Assembly: GCA_963920705.1 (NCBI GenBank)
Contig: CAWUCO010000272.1
Location: forward strand, 1-64,000
Direction of reading: 5' to 3'
Source: Odiellus spinosus
Taxonomy: Eukaryota > Arthropoda > Arachnida > Opiliones > Phalangiidae
DNA length: 64,000 nt
Position numbers and translations under genes: made by a program. Shown in pieces: positions 1-11,456 of this stretch. How positions within the stretch are numbered: position 1 is the first letter of the stretch; every line of letters starts with the position of its first letter. Below the pieces are notes generated by a model, which made no database searches, had not been told where the DNA came from, and was given only the letters and a program-made list of their open reading frames with translations.

Positions 1-99
1 TGTAAATCGCCAGGCAAATTTAAAAATTTAGTTAAGAACTTTATTTTAGATCAATAACTATTATACTATTGTTGGTTATTTTTTTCCTGTTTTACTATT

Positions 100-260
100 T
101 AATATTTTTTACATACAACATTTTTTACTCTTTAATTTGGTTATTAAATTTTGTTAATTACGGGGCCTAAAAGTCGCTTGTTGAATTGGCCCCAACTAAT
201 GTAAATTTAGCTTCTAATAACAGCAATCAATAATAATAACAATAAACAATTCAATTCAAT
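100..260 (+). repeat. Possible 3' tail of a non-LTR retrotransposon
   Basis: This stretch resembles the 3' end of the LINE at 10165-14040: both carry a run reading roughly 'aaagtcgct', then 'actaatgtaaatttaa', then an AATAA-rich tail. Here the tail is a loose (aataac)n microsatellite. It is probably a truncated relative whose body lies left of the window. The resemblance is short, so the call is tentative. Confidence 0.35.
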
Positions 261-720
261 TCAACAAAGGACTGGAAAGCCAAATTTTAACAAACCTTAA
301 GACATAGCACCCTAAAAGATCCCTCCTAGCCAAAGTAAAAGTTAATGTGACTCTATCTATGAAAACGATACAAACTAAACCCCCACTTCCATAACCCCCT
401 CAAAGAACTAACGAAATGACATCGACTTTCACGTTCATGGTCAAATCGGATTCTCAAAATTTTCCATAAATTGCTGGGAAAAAACCCTCGGAAGGTACTT
501 CATCCCACGAGTCCAACAAGAAGAATCGCCACTAATAACTATAGGCCCAACTAGTTCCGAATACGAAGAGAAAACGGCGCACTATAAGCCTCCCCCGTCT
601 ATCTCCCATAGAAAAACCAGATAGTCCCCGCTAGGAAGATGAATGAAAGGAACGGCCACTAGTATAGCACAACCCGTCCGTGAAATGTCTGAAGATGACG
701 TAGTTTTCCTCTCTCGCTTT
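255..720 (+). repeat. Dispersed repeat family A, 5' fragment
   Basis: This is a diverged direct copy of about 44985-45480, with shared blocks such as 'cataaccccctcaa' and 'gatgacatcga'. It has no coding potential. The copy at 44985-46370 is longer; further pieces of the same family are at 3100-3370 and 7270-7735. The class of element is not recognised. Confidence 0.6.
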
Positions 721-1871
721 TGTGTCCAAAGAAGCTAACTGCGCTTTTTTGGTGCGCACTCACGTGACATACCTACATCATCTCGCATCAAATTACAGCA
801 GGCTATATCCTAGGCGCCTTAGCTGCACCTGAATAATTTAGGATTTCCCTGGAAAAGTGGGCTTGGGGAGTGTTTTAGTCCGCTCTCTCACGGATTGTAA
901 TTGTACAAGGTCATCCTTTTATTCGCGGGTGACAAATTTCGTACAACATGAAGTTGGGGACCCTCTTTCAATAACCCTCCTTACATTTCTAAGTAAACAA
1001 TTCTTAGAAATATAGGAAAGAGTAGGTTTATACGCGCTGCCAAATTAAGGTGAACGTACCACAGATAGTGAACCAGCTGCGGGCGAATGGTCACCAAACG
1101 TGGTAATCAGCGCGCGTAAAGCGAGGCGCTCAATATCCCAATAAATAAGGATAACGGATAAGGTAAATATTTACGCGGTGCAAACTGTGGTGGAATCGAA
1201 ACCTTATTGTAAATTGGCACCTCTGCTGCGAAAATCCTTAGCTCGCTCCTTCTCTAGCAAGGAGTCACGAGTGTTACACGTAGCGTGCGAGAAAAAGGAT
1301 GCGCATTAGAAAATATGGTATCAGCAAAGGGGAGAAACAAAGGGGGAATTGAAAGCAGAAGCTGACTTTGAAACGACGCAAGTTATAACATGAGGTGGCT
1401 GTCCTATCTATTCATCTTCCTAGGTCCCCGCAAACGATCTTAGGAATCGAATAGAATACGTCACCACTCAGGTGCAAGCTTGCGTAGAGAGAAGTGCCTG
1501 GTTGTAAAAAAAAAAAAAAAAAAAAAACCAGAGGCATTTTATTCCGTTTCCCCCAAGGGGTGCTGGATCGAGAAATTAAATTTTCTATTTTTCGACGGCA
1601 GTTTCGCGCGCTTTGTGTGACGTCACCATGAGACCTCCGGCGATAATTGTGGTTAGGCGGTAAAGTCAAATTTTTGGTTTTCTATTTTCGTTTCTATGCA
1701 TTTGAAACGTACAAGAGAAAATATATTTGTGTTTATTATTTTTTATATTTATTTTGCAATGAAATAATAGAATTCAATGTAGACAATGCAAATTTAAATA
1801 CAAAATTATCATTTTTTAAGTGCAGATACATTTTGTAGTTTTTTATATCAAAGGTAAAAAATAATGGTACA
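721..1871. other. Non-coding, unrecognised
   Basis: I find no supported gene here. There is a 22-base A run at 1506-1527, and short ORFs look like chance. Some text resembles family A fragments elsewhere but is too diverged to delimit. Confidence 0.5.
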
Positions 1872-2200
1872 GGGTTGCCACAGTTTTTTCAGATTCAAAT
1901 TCCCTGATTTTCCAGGTTTTTCCCTGACCTTTTCCAACGATTTTCCTTGACCGTTTCATCTAATTTTTAACTTTTAATTTTTATATTATTTTGCTATTGC
2001 GTCCGCCAAACTTTTTGCACGCGTATCTTTGTTCTAATCTACACAACTGACACTGTCAGCTTCAAATATTTTCTGCAGATAATGATTGTAATTTCCTGGC
2101 TTCTTGAAAGATCTTTAAATTCACTGACTTTTTAAAATATCTTAAAATTCCAACTTTATTGGTTCATTTTCAAATTCCCTGACCTGTGGCAACCCGGTGG
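1872..2200. mobile_element. Short TIR element (MITE-like)
   Basis: The 12-bp terminal motif GGGTTGCCACAG at about 1873-1884 recurs inverted at about 2187-2198. Immediately inside each end is a 'tcaaattccctga' subterminal block, and internal text repeats 'ccctga/ttcc' motifs. It is about 330 bp with no ORF. The target-site duplication is not clear. It is probably a non-autonomous DNA transposon; the superfamily is not assigned. Confidence 0.6.
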
Positions 2201-2384
2201 TAATGAGTTGTTAGGATCTAATTATCACAGAAGTATACAAAATGAAGTCAGTTTATATCACAAGTGAAAAATATTAATATTATATGAAAAATAGTTAATT
2301 GCAAAGAGATGTTTGTTTTTTTGTGATAAAAATATATGCATAAATTTCTACATTTGTTTTCTATAAAGTTTATAACTATGAGTA

Positions 2385-2648
2385 TCATTTTTTAATCAGA
2401 ATAGTTGTTTTACTGGGTTTAGGTGGATTTAATAATGCATTGAATTCAAGGTTTTGGGTGGCTGGAGATTCAACTTCGTTGTCTTCCATTCTTTTTCCTT
2501 CCACAGGAGAGTGAGTTGGAACTGATTTGGGTGTTATAAAGATTTTGGCCATTTCCTTTTGAAGCCTCTTACATATTCGCAACTGCCTTTCTGATTGAGA
2601 AGGATTTTGAGCAATAACTGTTATAGGTAATAACCTTTCCGTTGCCAT
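2385..2648 (-). CDS. Hypothetical 87-residue ORF
   Basis: An ATG in good context (cgctATGG) at 2648 opens an 87-codon frame. The product is mixed-charge and hydrophilic, with a basic central segment (residues about 15-35, rich in R/K/Q) and a proline/lysine-rich C-terminus. There is no signal peptide, membrane segment or recognised domain. The composition looks more protein-like than the neighbouring chance ORFs, but I see no splice partners or promoter. It could be a terminal exon of a host gene or a chance ORF. Confidence 0.3.
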   Translation of the reverse strand: MATERLLPITVIAQNPSQSERQLRICKRLQKEMAKIFITPKSVPTHSPVEGKRMEDNEVESPATQNLEFNALLNPPKPSKTTILIKK

Positions 2649-2699
2649 AGCGTTGAACTTCAAAACTTTACGATCTGGAAGTCCCGGAAGTTAGTAAGG

Positions 2700-3099
2700 A
2701 ATCTTTCGGGAAGGAGTGATACCGAATATGTAGTTTTGATAGTTTTTAAAAGACTCTTATTGCATATAGTAACAATCTTGTTCCTGGCATAATGTCAATG
2801 GTTAATGTTTATCCTAAAATAGAAAACGAATTTAATCTTCTCTAAAATTCAATCCAAAACTTAAAGTGTAAAACAAAAGTAATTCCAACAATTCTAAGCC
2901 TCGCAATATAGGGTCTCCATAATCATGATTGGTTTTTAAAATTTATTTACATAGATACAGCTTGGGAAAACCTAATTATTAAATTCTACAGATGCATTTA
3001 TTTCCTCAGAAACACTAAAAAGGGTGAAAATAATTTTATTTATTTACAAAACATTAAAAATCTTTCCAGTTTAATTAAAACAAAACATGTGGAACTCCA
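2700..3099. other. Non-coding AT-rich spacer
   Basis: No ORF, repeat or RNA gene is recognised here. Confidence 0.5.
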
Positions 3100-3370
3100 T
3101 TCCCGCCTATGGCCAGGGACCCGTCGTCTGTTTTCGGGTCTCATGGTGACGTAAAAATCGCCAGCCAATGAAACCCCTTAAAAAAAACTTGGCTTTTTGG
3201 CCCGATCCAGCAAACCTTATATAGCGGATTTCTACTTACCTTGGTTTCCCCCGACAAACTAACGTACACGAAGCTACTCCGGGAAAAACGAAGACGAGGC
3301 TTAGAAAAAAACCGTCCTGCTATAAACTTAGAAGAAAAGATTAATCGAGTTTCATCCCACTATTTATAAA
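3100..3370 (+). repeat. Dispersed repeat family A, middle fragment
   Basis: This is a diverged copy of parts of 45470-45850, sharing for example 'aaactaacgtac', 'cgggaaaa' and the 'ttagaagaaaa..cgaatctcat' type block. It is non-coding. Confidence 0.5.
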
Positions 3371-3440
3371 TAAAAACAAGATGGTTAAGCTCATAAGAAT
3401 AGCTACACCAATGACACTTCATTTTTCCACTTCATTTTTA

Positions 3441-3472
3441 CCTCCCCGACTGAACTTTAGTTCAGGGGGAGG
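3441..3472. repeat. Perfect-stem hairpin
   Basis: The arms CCTCCCC..CTGAACT and AGTTCAG..GGGGAGG face each other across a two-base loop. They are followed by a short (GT)n tract near 3488-3500. This may be the terminus of a foldback element; no partner end was found. Confidence 0.5.
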
Positions 3473-4185
3473 TTTTACACTGGTCGTGTGTGTGTGTGTC
3501 ACTTCCTGTGTAACCGGAAATCACGTGACCTAGCTCGTGGAGCCAAAAGTCTAGAGACGTAATCATGCCAGCTTATCGTTCAATTCCGTTTAACGGGAAT
3601 TACCTCCTTTAAGCGTGGCTGCCACAATGAGTTTCAGGTGTCGTGCAATTATATACAACAGGACGTCTCCCGTTGGATTTTATCGCATTCCACCATCCAC
3701 TTTACGGTCAAACCTCGATGCTGGACAGTTGAAGGCGATTATACGCAATGGGACGTTATAATCACCTCCGACCATCCTCACACCAAGGTCCAACCTCTAG
3801 TGTCCGATCTCAGCGGGCCATATTAGCGAGGCATCCCTCACTAATATAGTCCACATCAACCTTCCACTCCAGTCATCTCCTCCCTCTACGGGTCTTTGTG
3901 GTGCAGTTACCGAAAGCCTAAGGTTACGATAAACGTCTAGACGTTGAGAAGGGGGGGGGGGTTTCCCCAACTCTTCTCGGTTGGGTTACTCGCTCGGTGA
4001 ATAAAGGTTAGCGAAAGCTATATATACCCCTTTTCCATGCCCTAACTATTTTGGCCTTATGCCGCGATATCTTTTAGTGAATTGAAGCGTATAATTCATT
4101 TAAATTTTAATTTAATATAATAATATTGTTAAACTGAATCTAATTAATAAAGAAGCTGAAAAATCAATTAAAAATTCGAGATAGT
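3473..4185. other. Unrecognised, no supported gene
   Basis: The stretch holds a short GT microsatellite and a G11 run near 3951-3961. The ORF at 3638-3826 has no recognisable features. Confidence 0.4.
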
Positions 4186-5055
4186 TTAGAAGATATTTAA
4201 GAAATTTCCCAAAAATTTAATGAAATGTGACCGTTTAATACCAGCTTGAGTTGGCAACACGCGCTTAGCTGTTTTCCATATATCATTTAGTCCAAAAAGC
4301 AAAGGTATAACGGGCAGTATAGGCTTAGTCTTGCTGCAAACTTGGGGTGGATTGAAGAATCTAAATAAAAGTGCGTTTACACCGTCCACTGAATTCGAAT
4401 TAATACAGACAAAGGTACTTTGACAAAATTTGATAAGGCTTCTTTCGGTACGAGAGTTTCTCTAGTTAAACACAGATTTAAATAATGAAATATTGATAAA
4501 GTATATGAAGTAATAGAGAGTAAGGTGCCTGAATTGGTTACAAAAGGGTGAAATCATAAGCTTAGCCGATTTTTATTAATTGCTTCAAAATGATAAACAA
4601 AAATTTTATTTCTTAAACAGTAGAATGATAAGGAATATCCATTGAATTCGAGCTAATAGAGAGAAAGTATATTTTATTGTTTACGAGTGCTTCTCTTGGT
4701 TAAACAAAGATTTCTATAATGAAAGATTGATAAGGTATATGAAGTAATAGAGAGAAAGGTGGCTGAATGGGTTACGAAAAGGTTAAAACATAAACCTAGC
4801 GATCTTTATTAAGTGGTTCTAAATTGATGAACAAAAATTTAATTTATTAAACTGTAGATAAGCTATTTAAGAAATTTCCCAAAAATTTAATGAAATGTGA
4901 CCGTTTAATACCAGCTTGAGTTGGCAACACGCGCTAAGCTGTTTTCCATATATCATTTAGTCCAAAAAGCAAAGGTATAACGGGCAGTATGGGCTAAGGC
5001 TTGCTGCAAACTTGGGGTGGATTGAAGAATCTAAATAAAGGTACGTTTACACGGG
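4186..5055. repeat. Duplicated repeat block with internal ~235-bp period
   Basis: 4190-4382 and 4865-5053 are near-identical direct copies (about 190 bp). The intervening 4388-4862 holds two diverged copies of a unit of about 235 bp containing 'gaagtaatagagag' and 'ttacaaaagg'. The same segment appears inverted at 14405-14890. It is non-coding. Confidence 0.7.
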
Positions 5056-5547
5056 CATCCAAGATAGAAACGACATAAGATTTAAAGCTGAGGCGGATTG
5101 ATACAAAATGTTAAACCTCTTAAGAAAAATTATAGTCGTGAAAACTCCCCTTGGACAGAAGTACAGTAGGTTTCCCGTGTTTAAAAAAACATCAGTTTTG
5201 AATAAAAAATGGTTATCTGATGTTGGAAAAAAAAATAGGCTTCAGATTTCTCCACTATAAAACCAAGAAACATTTCCGATTATTTTCATAACCAAAAGAA
5301 GCCGTGTAGAGTGAACTTCGTTAGCAGACCAGACCAGACCAGGAGACGAGACAAGACGAAAGAGAGCTATAGTGACTTAAGTGAGAAAATCAACCAGCGC
5401 AGAATGCCATCACCATTTGAAGTCAACAGAGCAGCGACACGGCTTTCATTTATCACCAGAAAGAGACGGCCTGGCTACGAAGAATTGACACATGCAAGCA
5501 GTGAGTGTTTTCGGACTCGACATATGAGATTCTTACAGTCAGTAAAA
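5056..5547. other. Unrecognised segment
   Basis: This begins with one copy of the 'acgggcatccaagata' motif seen in the arrays at 6425-6790 and 26856-27205. The ORF at 5311-5679 is partly inside a repeat copy and is not supported as a gene. Confidence 0.35.
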
Positions 5548-6424
5548 GGTCAACAGTTCTTCATACGGCCTCGTTATTCTAAACATATAAGGAGCTATTC
5601 AAGTATAAATATTAACGGTATGGAAATTAGTCTATTTCAGTATTCAAGATATTTTTTTTATCATAGGAGTGGAAGCTAACGTCTTGTCAGCCGGTTTGGA
5701 AAATAACCTCTCGACCAGCTCAATCCTTTGATTCTTCCAATGACTGGGAGCACTTGCATGATGAAAATATCAGTAATGGTCCTCTATTAGCATGTCAAAA
5801 CAAGAATTTTAGACGAAAACTGTACCGGAAGTAATTGCCGATCATCTACCGAAAATGGGTTGTAAATGGAACATTCAGTCTACAATATTTCTTGGTTTGT
5901 CTAAGAGGAACTTGCTACAAAATCTTCGTCGTTTTAATTCCTTGTCTTCATTGCCATCCCAGACTAAATCCTTCGTCTTTATCAAATCAGTGGATTATCT
6001 CAAAGATAATCACACAGTACAGCCCATGCTCTAGTGATAATTTATATTATAAGAACATGTATTTTTCATATTTATTTAGAAAATAAATTTCATTTGGTGT
6101 GTCTATTAAGAAATCTACGCCATGCCGCATATAATTATGGGTAACGCAGGACATTTCATTTGGTGTGTATATTAAAGAGTCTACGACCTGCCACATGTAA
6201 TTATGGGTAACGCATGACACTCTTTTCCATTCTCTGTATCCTTGAGGTTAAGGGAAAATACTTATACTCCGTAAAATAGAGAATAATGATGGAAATGCAC
6301 GCTGTTTCCTCTACTCATCCAATACTCTACATTTCTTTTCATCTTTTATTTTAGGTAGGGTTAGGTTAGGTTAGATTACCTTAACGTCGGGGTCGGGGAG
6401 GTTATATTTTGGTTTCCCAACTTG
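5548..6424 (+). repeat. Long repeat, inverted partner at 46424-47217
   Basis: This matches the reverse complement of 46424-47217 closely, from the 'caacagttcttcatacgg' end to 'cctccccgaccccgacg' at the other. Apparent ORFs in the two copies translate almost identically only because the DNA is a repeat. It contains an internal tandem pair of about 70 bp ('catttggtgtgt...ttatgggtaacgca'). The partner lacks about 75 bp near 6245-6325. It is probably a dispersed non-autonomous element. Confidence 0.75.
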
Positions 6425-6790
6425 TTCGTGTCTTTTATTTTCAACTTGGCTACTTGTGAACGCGCCTTTATATCTAATCTTTATTAATTTATCTTCTGAA
6501 CGCGGATTGATATCAAATATTTATTTATTTTTAACTTATAAACCCGTGTGAAGCACCTTTATATCTTATCTTTATTTTTATCTTATAAACCCGTGTGAAC
6601 GCGCCTTTATATCTATTCTTTATTTATTTTCACTTATAAACCCGTGTGAACGCGCCTTTATATCTAATCTTTATTTCGATTTTATCTTGGATACCCGGGT
6701 GATCGCGCCATTATATCTAATATTTATCAAGTCATTTTAACTTGGACATCCGTGAAAACGCGCCTTTTATCTAATCAATCTAAGAAAATA
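6425..6790 (-). repeat. Tandem array, ~55-bp unit
   Basis: This holds about six diverged units of 'acccgtgtgaacgcgcc' + 'tttatatctaatctttat'. The same unit occurs in the opposite orientation at 26856-27205. Confidence 0.7.
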
Positions 6791-7269
6791 TTGAACATCT
6801 TCGAAAATATTTTCTATATTAAATTAAATTTTCAGCAACATCGGTTTTTGGATTAATATAAATCATTCAAATAGTTTTAATTTTAATTTAAATGAATATT
6901 ACGTTTCAGTTCATTAATAGTTATAACCTCAGACCCTAAAATAGACTCGCAACCAAAAGATACTATATAAGGCGTTCGTGAATCATTATAAAATAACAAA
7001 TGAGTAACGGTAGCTGCTATACAATGAACCGTAGTGGGTTAACTTATTGGAAATTCAAGCACCGAGGATGATGAAGTTTTCTTCCGATGACGTAATAGAG
7101 AGACAAGAGTATCTCAGTAAACTAAAGCTCACTCGGAAAAATAATTAAGAGGTTTTCGAGTTTTTCAAGCTTTTACGCGACTACTTGATTTTCGTCCTTT
7201 CCAACGGCGGCGACGGCGGCGAATCATCGAATGTAATAGCTACACTTTTGGTGAGAAAGAGCCCGACGT
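6791..7269. other. Non-coding, unrecognised
   Basis: AT-rich DNA with a short GGC-type triplet tract near 7205-7220. No supported gene. Confidence 0.4.
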
Positions 7270-7735
7270 AGGTCACAATGAATTCCGATTCACCCTCACG
7301 ATAAGATGATCCACGCTGACCAAAAACTATCAACGAAAGAAAGGAGATTCCCTCGCTCTATGGAGTCGACACTGGGAAATACATCATACTAAAATACGAC
7401 GACGAAGGACACTGATTACTGAAGTCAAACAAAATCTCCTCTCGAGACACCAAGACTGGACGACAACTCGTCGAAGCACTGTAAGAAACCTACCCGAGAG
7501 ACCGTGCCATAAACCAATTTCAAAGAAGTTGCCAGCCCGTCCAACCCCTCAAGGAGAGAGCCAGCGGAACCGATTGCGACAGGAAGAGAGAGCTCTACTG
7601 GAAAATACACAACAACACCCAACGGATCCGAGAGAGACGACGGCCCACGAACCAAACTTTTCATAAGTACCTTCTTTATTATTTTATCGTTTGACCACCC
7701 AGTAAATAATTCGTACCCCAAAATCTAAATTATAC
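7270..7735 (+). repeat. Dispersed repeat family A, 3' fragment
   Basis: This matches 45850-46345 in direct orientation; shared blocks include 'gaattccgattcaccctc', 'tgaagtcaaac' and 'acctacccgagagaccgtgc'. The reverse-strand ORF over it is a shadow. Confidence 0.65.
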
Positions 7736-8289
7736 AAAAAAGAGGTTCGTCTTTATCCGTTTTTTGGAAAATATAAAATAACAATAAAATCTACTAACTA
7801 TAATTTTAAAGCTATGAAATTGCTTTTTCTCTAACAATTAATTTGTGTCTCTTCACGGGTTTTATTCGAGTTAGATAAAGAGCCATTTTAAAGAGTGCGA
7901 AGCAACCTCTTTTTTAAAAAATTTCTGTCCTTTTTTCACCAAAAATATACACCTTTTCCACATTTCACTATTTTGCTTTATAGGTCTATTAAACCTTAAT
8001 TCTTTCCAGAAGCCGATGAAACCCTCCTTTAAAGTCTACTACTCTAATGTTCCATATAGCGCTCCTCTCTGTATACGTGATTTACAGAGAAAAATCTATG
8101 TGGGGTGCCATATTGGTATATGTAATTATTTCAGTCGCCATCTACAGCTCAAAAACTGAACTATTTTCTTTATTTTTCTCTTTTCAATAACTGTCGTCTG
8201 TAGATAATCTTACAAATGAAATAATTTGTGGGAGTATTTTTTTGATTTAAAGTTGTTTTGTATTCAGAATAATATCAAGCTGGGGTAGA
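7736..8289. other. Non-coding, unrecognised
   Basis: No ORF, RNA gene or repeat was identified. Confidence 0.4.
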
Positions 8290-8545
8290 AATTGTGCCGT
8301 ACTGGGCTGTAAACGTAGTGATGGAGATAATAAGGAGTGCAAGTCCAAAAATATCAAGTACGTTCTGATCCTGACCAAGGGTTAACGGTATTTCATAAAG
8401 ATCGCCTCTTGACTGCGATAGTTGTTCATTGCATATATTTCCCGAAAGTGAAATATTAAAAAACCAATGGTTGGAAGCGCTCGGCAGTCCAAATTATGTA
8501 CCAGGAAAAATGTGCTGTTTTAAGTATTTGTTACGAAAGTAAAAC
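8290..8545 (+). pseudogene. Degenerate THAP-type zinc finger fragment
   Basis: Two frame pieces together resemble a THAP domain. The first begins near 8293 and gives a C-x4-C opening (CAVLGC). After a stop and frame change, a second piece near 8440-8530 gives FPES, then a QWLEALG helix, then a P-x-K-x-C-C segment. The order C-x4-C, 'FP', 'W..AL', 'P.K..C' is what THAP domains show. Stops and frame change mean it is not functional as read. THAP domains occur in P-element-like transposases and in host regulators; I cannot tell which this was. Confidence 0.5.
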
Positions 8546-9285
8546 CATACCATCAAACCATTCCTCGTCTGGGATCAATGCTGGATTTTTAAATGATACA
8601 GTATTACAGTTCCTAATACATGTATTGAACGGTTAAGCCTTGATGTATTATCAAGTTAATAGACTAAAAAGATAATACCTATTGTTAGCATTTCGTTTTA
8701 CATTTTCAAATTTACTCCCCTTTCTTGGGCTAGAAAATAATAGACTAAATTTATTTCGTTTTTCATCCCATTTGAAGTTTCATGAGTAGTTTTAACATTA
8801 TTGGAAATTGCCCTTTGCTTTTAGAACTTGCTTAGAACATCGCCATTTCTAAAACTTTTAGAAGTTCTGAATTTGGGTACTAGATGGCGCTGACAAAAAA
8901 CTACATACATTCAAAAAATGGGCGGTGACCTCGTAAAACGCGTATGGGTAAAATTCCCATTTTACGAGATCGGAGGGGTCCTAATTCATACCCCCCTGTC
9001 TACGGAAAATTGGAAATTCTCTCGCTCCACAAACGACGACGTTTTTTTGACGAACTCCAAGGCTGCTGGATATATTCGCTCGACGAACTCCCGCTCCGAA
9101 AATATCTACCGTTAGGAGGCGTACGAATCGCGCTTTTTGAAACTAACCCATACAGAGAGTGGTATACAAGACCCGGGAGTAATAGACTTCAAAGGAGGGT
9201 TTCATCGGCTTCTGTTCTTACTAGTGCTGAATAACAATTAACGCGTTTAATTGAGGCTTAAATCTATTTGTAATTGAGATCCTGG
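8546..9285. other. Spacer with a hairpin
   Basis: A palindrome at about 8930-8969 has CTCGTAAAA/TTTTACGAG outer arms. The two overlapping ORFs at 8918-9234 are in different frames and have no recognisable domain. Confidence 0.4.
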
Positions 9286-9800
9286 TGCAAATCTCGAAAG
9301 ACGGATATTAACTAACATAACCTTACCTAAAGTAGTAAAAGAGGGAAGGGCTAATTCAACGGATTAACTAACCTAACTTTACTTAATCTTACCTAAAGTA
9401 TTACAAGAGGAACGGGTTAGCCCGAGCTAGGGATTACCTAGTTGGAGGGTTGGGCTATTTCCAGGGTTTAATTAACCTTATTTAACCTTACCTTAAATAT
9501 TACATGATGGAATGGGTAACCCGAGGGATTAACTAGTTGGAAGGATGGGCTAATTCGAGGAATTAACTAAACTTTGCTAGCCTTACCTAAAATAATACAA
9601 ATAGCCCGAGCAAAGGATTAACTAGTTGGAGGGATTGGCTAATTAGAGGGATTAACTAACATTACCTTACTTTAAAGATTCCCAGATGGACTGGGTAGCT
9701 CGAGAGATTAACTAGTTGGAGTTATGAGCGACGGATTAACAGACCTAGTCTTACCTAAAATATTACAAGAGCGACATATTAGACCGCGCTACGGATTAAA
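9286..9800. repeat. Diverged tandem repeat, ~130-150 bp unit
   Basis: About four imperfect units each contain 'ggattaactaac', 'ttacctaaa.tatta', 'gggtta.cccgag' and 'aactagttggagg'. It is non-coding. Confidence 0.7.
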
Positions 9801-9983
9801 TATACAATATTGAATCGCATCGACAAAAAATGGGCCTGGAGGCGAAACAATTCTTTAAAGCATGAGAACATAATTCAGGAGACCAGAAGTATGTGGCCGT
9901 TTATTTAACTCGCCGACATCAATTTCCGTTTCGCCTATCCTATTTAACATTCTAAATCTTTATTTTTTAATATACTTAAGTTA

Positions 9984-10081
9984 GATGTGCTTTAGATCCA
10001 GACTTTAATAATTGGCCAACTACTTAATAGCAACGTCATTACGTAGTAGTAATGACGGTGCTTTTGGATCTAAAGCACATC
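9984..10081. repeat. Foldback with perfect 17-bp arms
   Basis: The arm at 9984-10000 (gatgtgctttagatcca) is perfectly inverted at 10065-10081. A second, inner inverted repeat (gtcattac/gtaatgac) lies at about 10035-10056. It could be a tiny MITE or the scar of one. Confidence 0.6.
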
Positions 10082-10653
10082 CTAGTCGCAAAATTCAAGT
10101 AGTTTAAAAAATAAAGAAGAGATTGAGAACGTTAAACTTTAAATTTCATGTGTAATTGAGCACTTTTGGGTGGCAGAACCTAAGCAGACCGGTTGGAAAT
10201 AACTCTCTAATCAACAAACTCTCTTTAATAGGCGCACAGTTCTATGTACGTCCAGCAGACCGGCACGTGCAAATCTGCCGTATCGTGATCAAAACTGAAG
10301 TCTCCCTACACTCCAGCTGTGTCTATCGTGGAACCTGCAAAAATAAATAGAGAAGCGAACTAGTTTCTTGTTTCTCTCTGTTTTTCTACTGTGAAAGTCA
10401 AAGAAATAAAAAACTAAGTGTTTGTGCTAAAAATATCTACCAAACGTTATCAACTCCAAAGTTCAACTCGACCGAGGCATCGATATCGCCGTAAACCGAT
10501 CTACTATCATTTGGGTGGCAGAACCTAAGCAGACCGGTTGGAAATAACTCTCCAATCAACAAACTCTCTTTAATAGGTGTGTATAGATATCTCTTAATTC
10601 TCTGACCTAATAAAACTATATGGGTTCTGCCAACACCGAAAAGTCATAAAATT

Positions 10654-11421
10654 ATGGGGAAAACCCGGTCTAACTCCAAATCAGATCTTGATCCTAATAT
10701 AAACGAAGAACATACATCAAGTATGGAAAATATGGGGGATTTGATGAAAGAATTACGTCAAATTTCAGAGAAAATTGACACACTTGGTATAAGTCTTAAT
10801 GAAACTAAATCTACGGTTTCCAAAATTGAAATTCGACAAACCCAAATGGAAGACACTCTTAAAAATATGCAAGGCGTAATTAATGTAATTAATGATAGAG
10901 TTGCCTCAGTTGAGCTTGATCTTAAGATATTGGATGTGACAACCAGAGATAAGAGTGAACAAAATCGTCTAAAAATAGAAAACTTAGAAATAACAATGAA
11001 ACGTAATAATTTAATAATACGAGGCATGACTGACAGCGACACTGAAGATCGAAACAGCTTAGCCATTAAAGTTCAAAAGATGTTGAGTCAAAACCTGAAA
11101 AATAGTTCAAATATTTTACCCTCTCAAACCTTTCGTATAGGTCCCTATAATGCTGGAAAAAATATACCTATTGTATACCGTGTCGATAATTATGATAGTA
11201 AGATGACAATTCTTAAAAATAATACTCTCCTAAAAGGTACACAAATATTTATTGAGAACGATTTTACTAGTAATCAACAGCTGGCCAGATATAAACTCCG
11301 GCAGTTCGCCAAAACTAAACTTCCTCAAAAATTTAAATGGGCTACTGCTACATCTATAATAATTGGCCCAGATGTATATAGGTATGACTTTGTATCTGAG
11401 TCAATAGTTCTGAAAACCTAA
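10654..11421 (+). CDS. LINE ORF1 protein (L1-ORF1p-like, coiled coil plus RRM)
   Basis: 255 residues. Residues about 25-110 have the heptad pattern and charge of a coiled coil (many E, K, I, L). The part from about 115, containing IIRGM, and the FRIGPY and FIEND motifs further on, resembles the RRM plus C-terminal domain of L1-type ORF1 proteins ('transposase_22' family). Such proteins bind element RNA as trimers and chaperone target-primed reverse transcription. The frame is intact even though ORF2 is broken. It ends 36 nt before the endonuclease ORF. The start ATG follows a 5' region with repeated 68-bp blocks. A host-domesticated role is possible but unsupported. Confidence 0.7.
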   Translation: MGKTRSNSKSDLDPNINEEHTSSMENMGDLMKELRQISEKIDTLGISLNETKSTVSKIEIRQTQMEDTLKNMQGVINVINDRVASVELDLKILDVTTRDKSEQNRLKIENLEITMKRNNLIIRGMTDSDTEDRNSLAIKVQKMLSQNLKNSSNILPSQTFRIGPYNAGKNIPIVYRVDNYDSKMTILKNNTLLKGTQIFIENDFTSNQQLARYKLRQFAKTKLPQKFKWATATSIIIGPDVYRYDFVSESIVLKT

Positions 11422-11456
11422 GATCAATGATTAACTTTAGTTTTATGTAATGTTTT

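Noticed and set aside
5835..6086. 83-residue ORF conserved between 5835-6086 and 46691-46942
   Set aside because: The DNA is a repeat and non-coding parts are equally similar; no start context or domain.
6355..6375. GGTTAGGTTAGG resembling insect telomere repeats
   Set aside because: Only two or three units and the pattern is GGTTA rather than TTAGG arrays; it lies in a dispersed repeat and recurs inverted near 46475.
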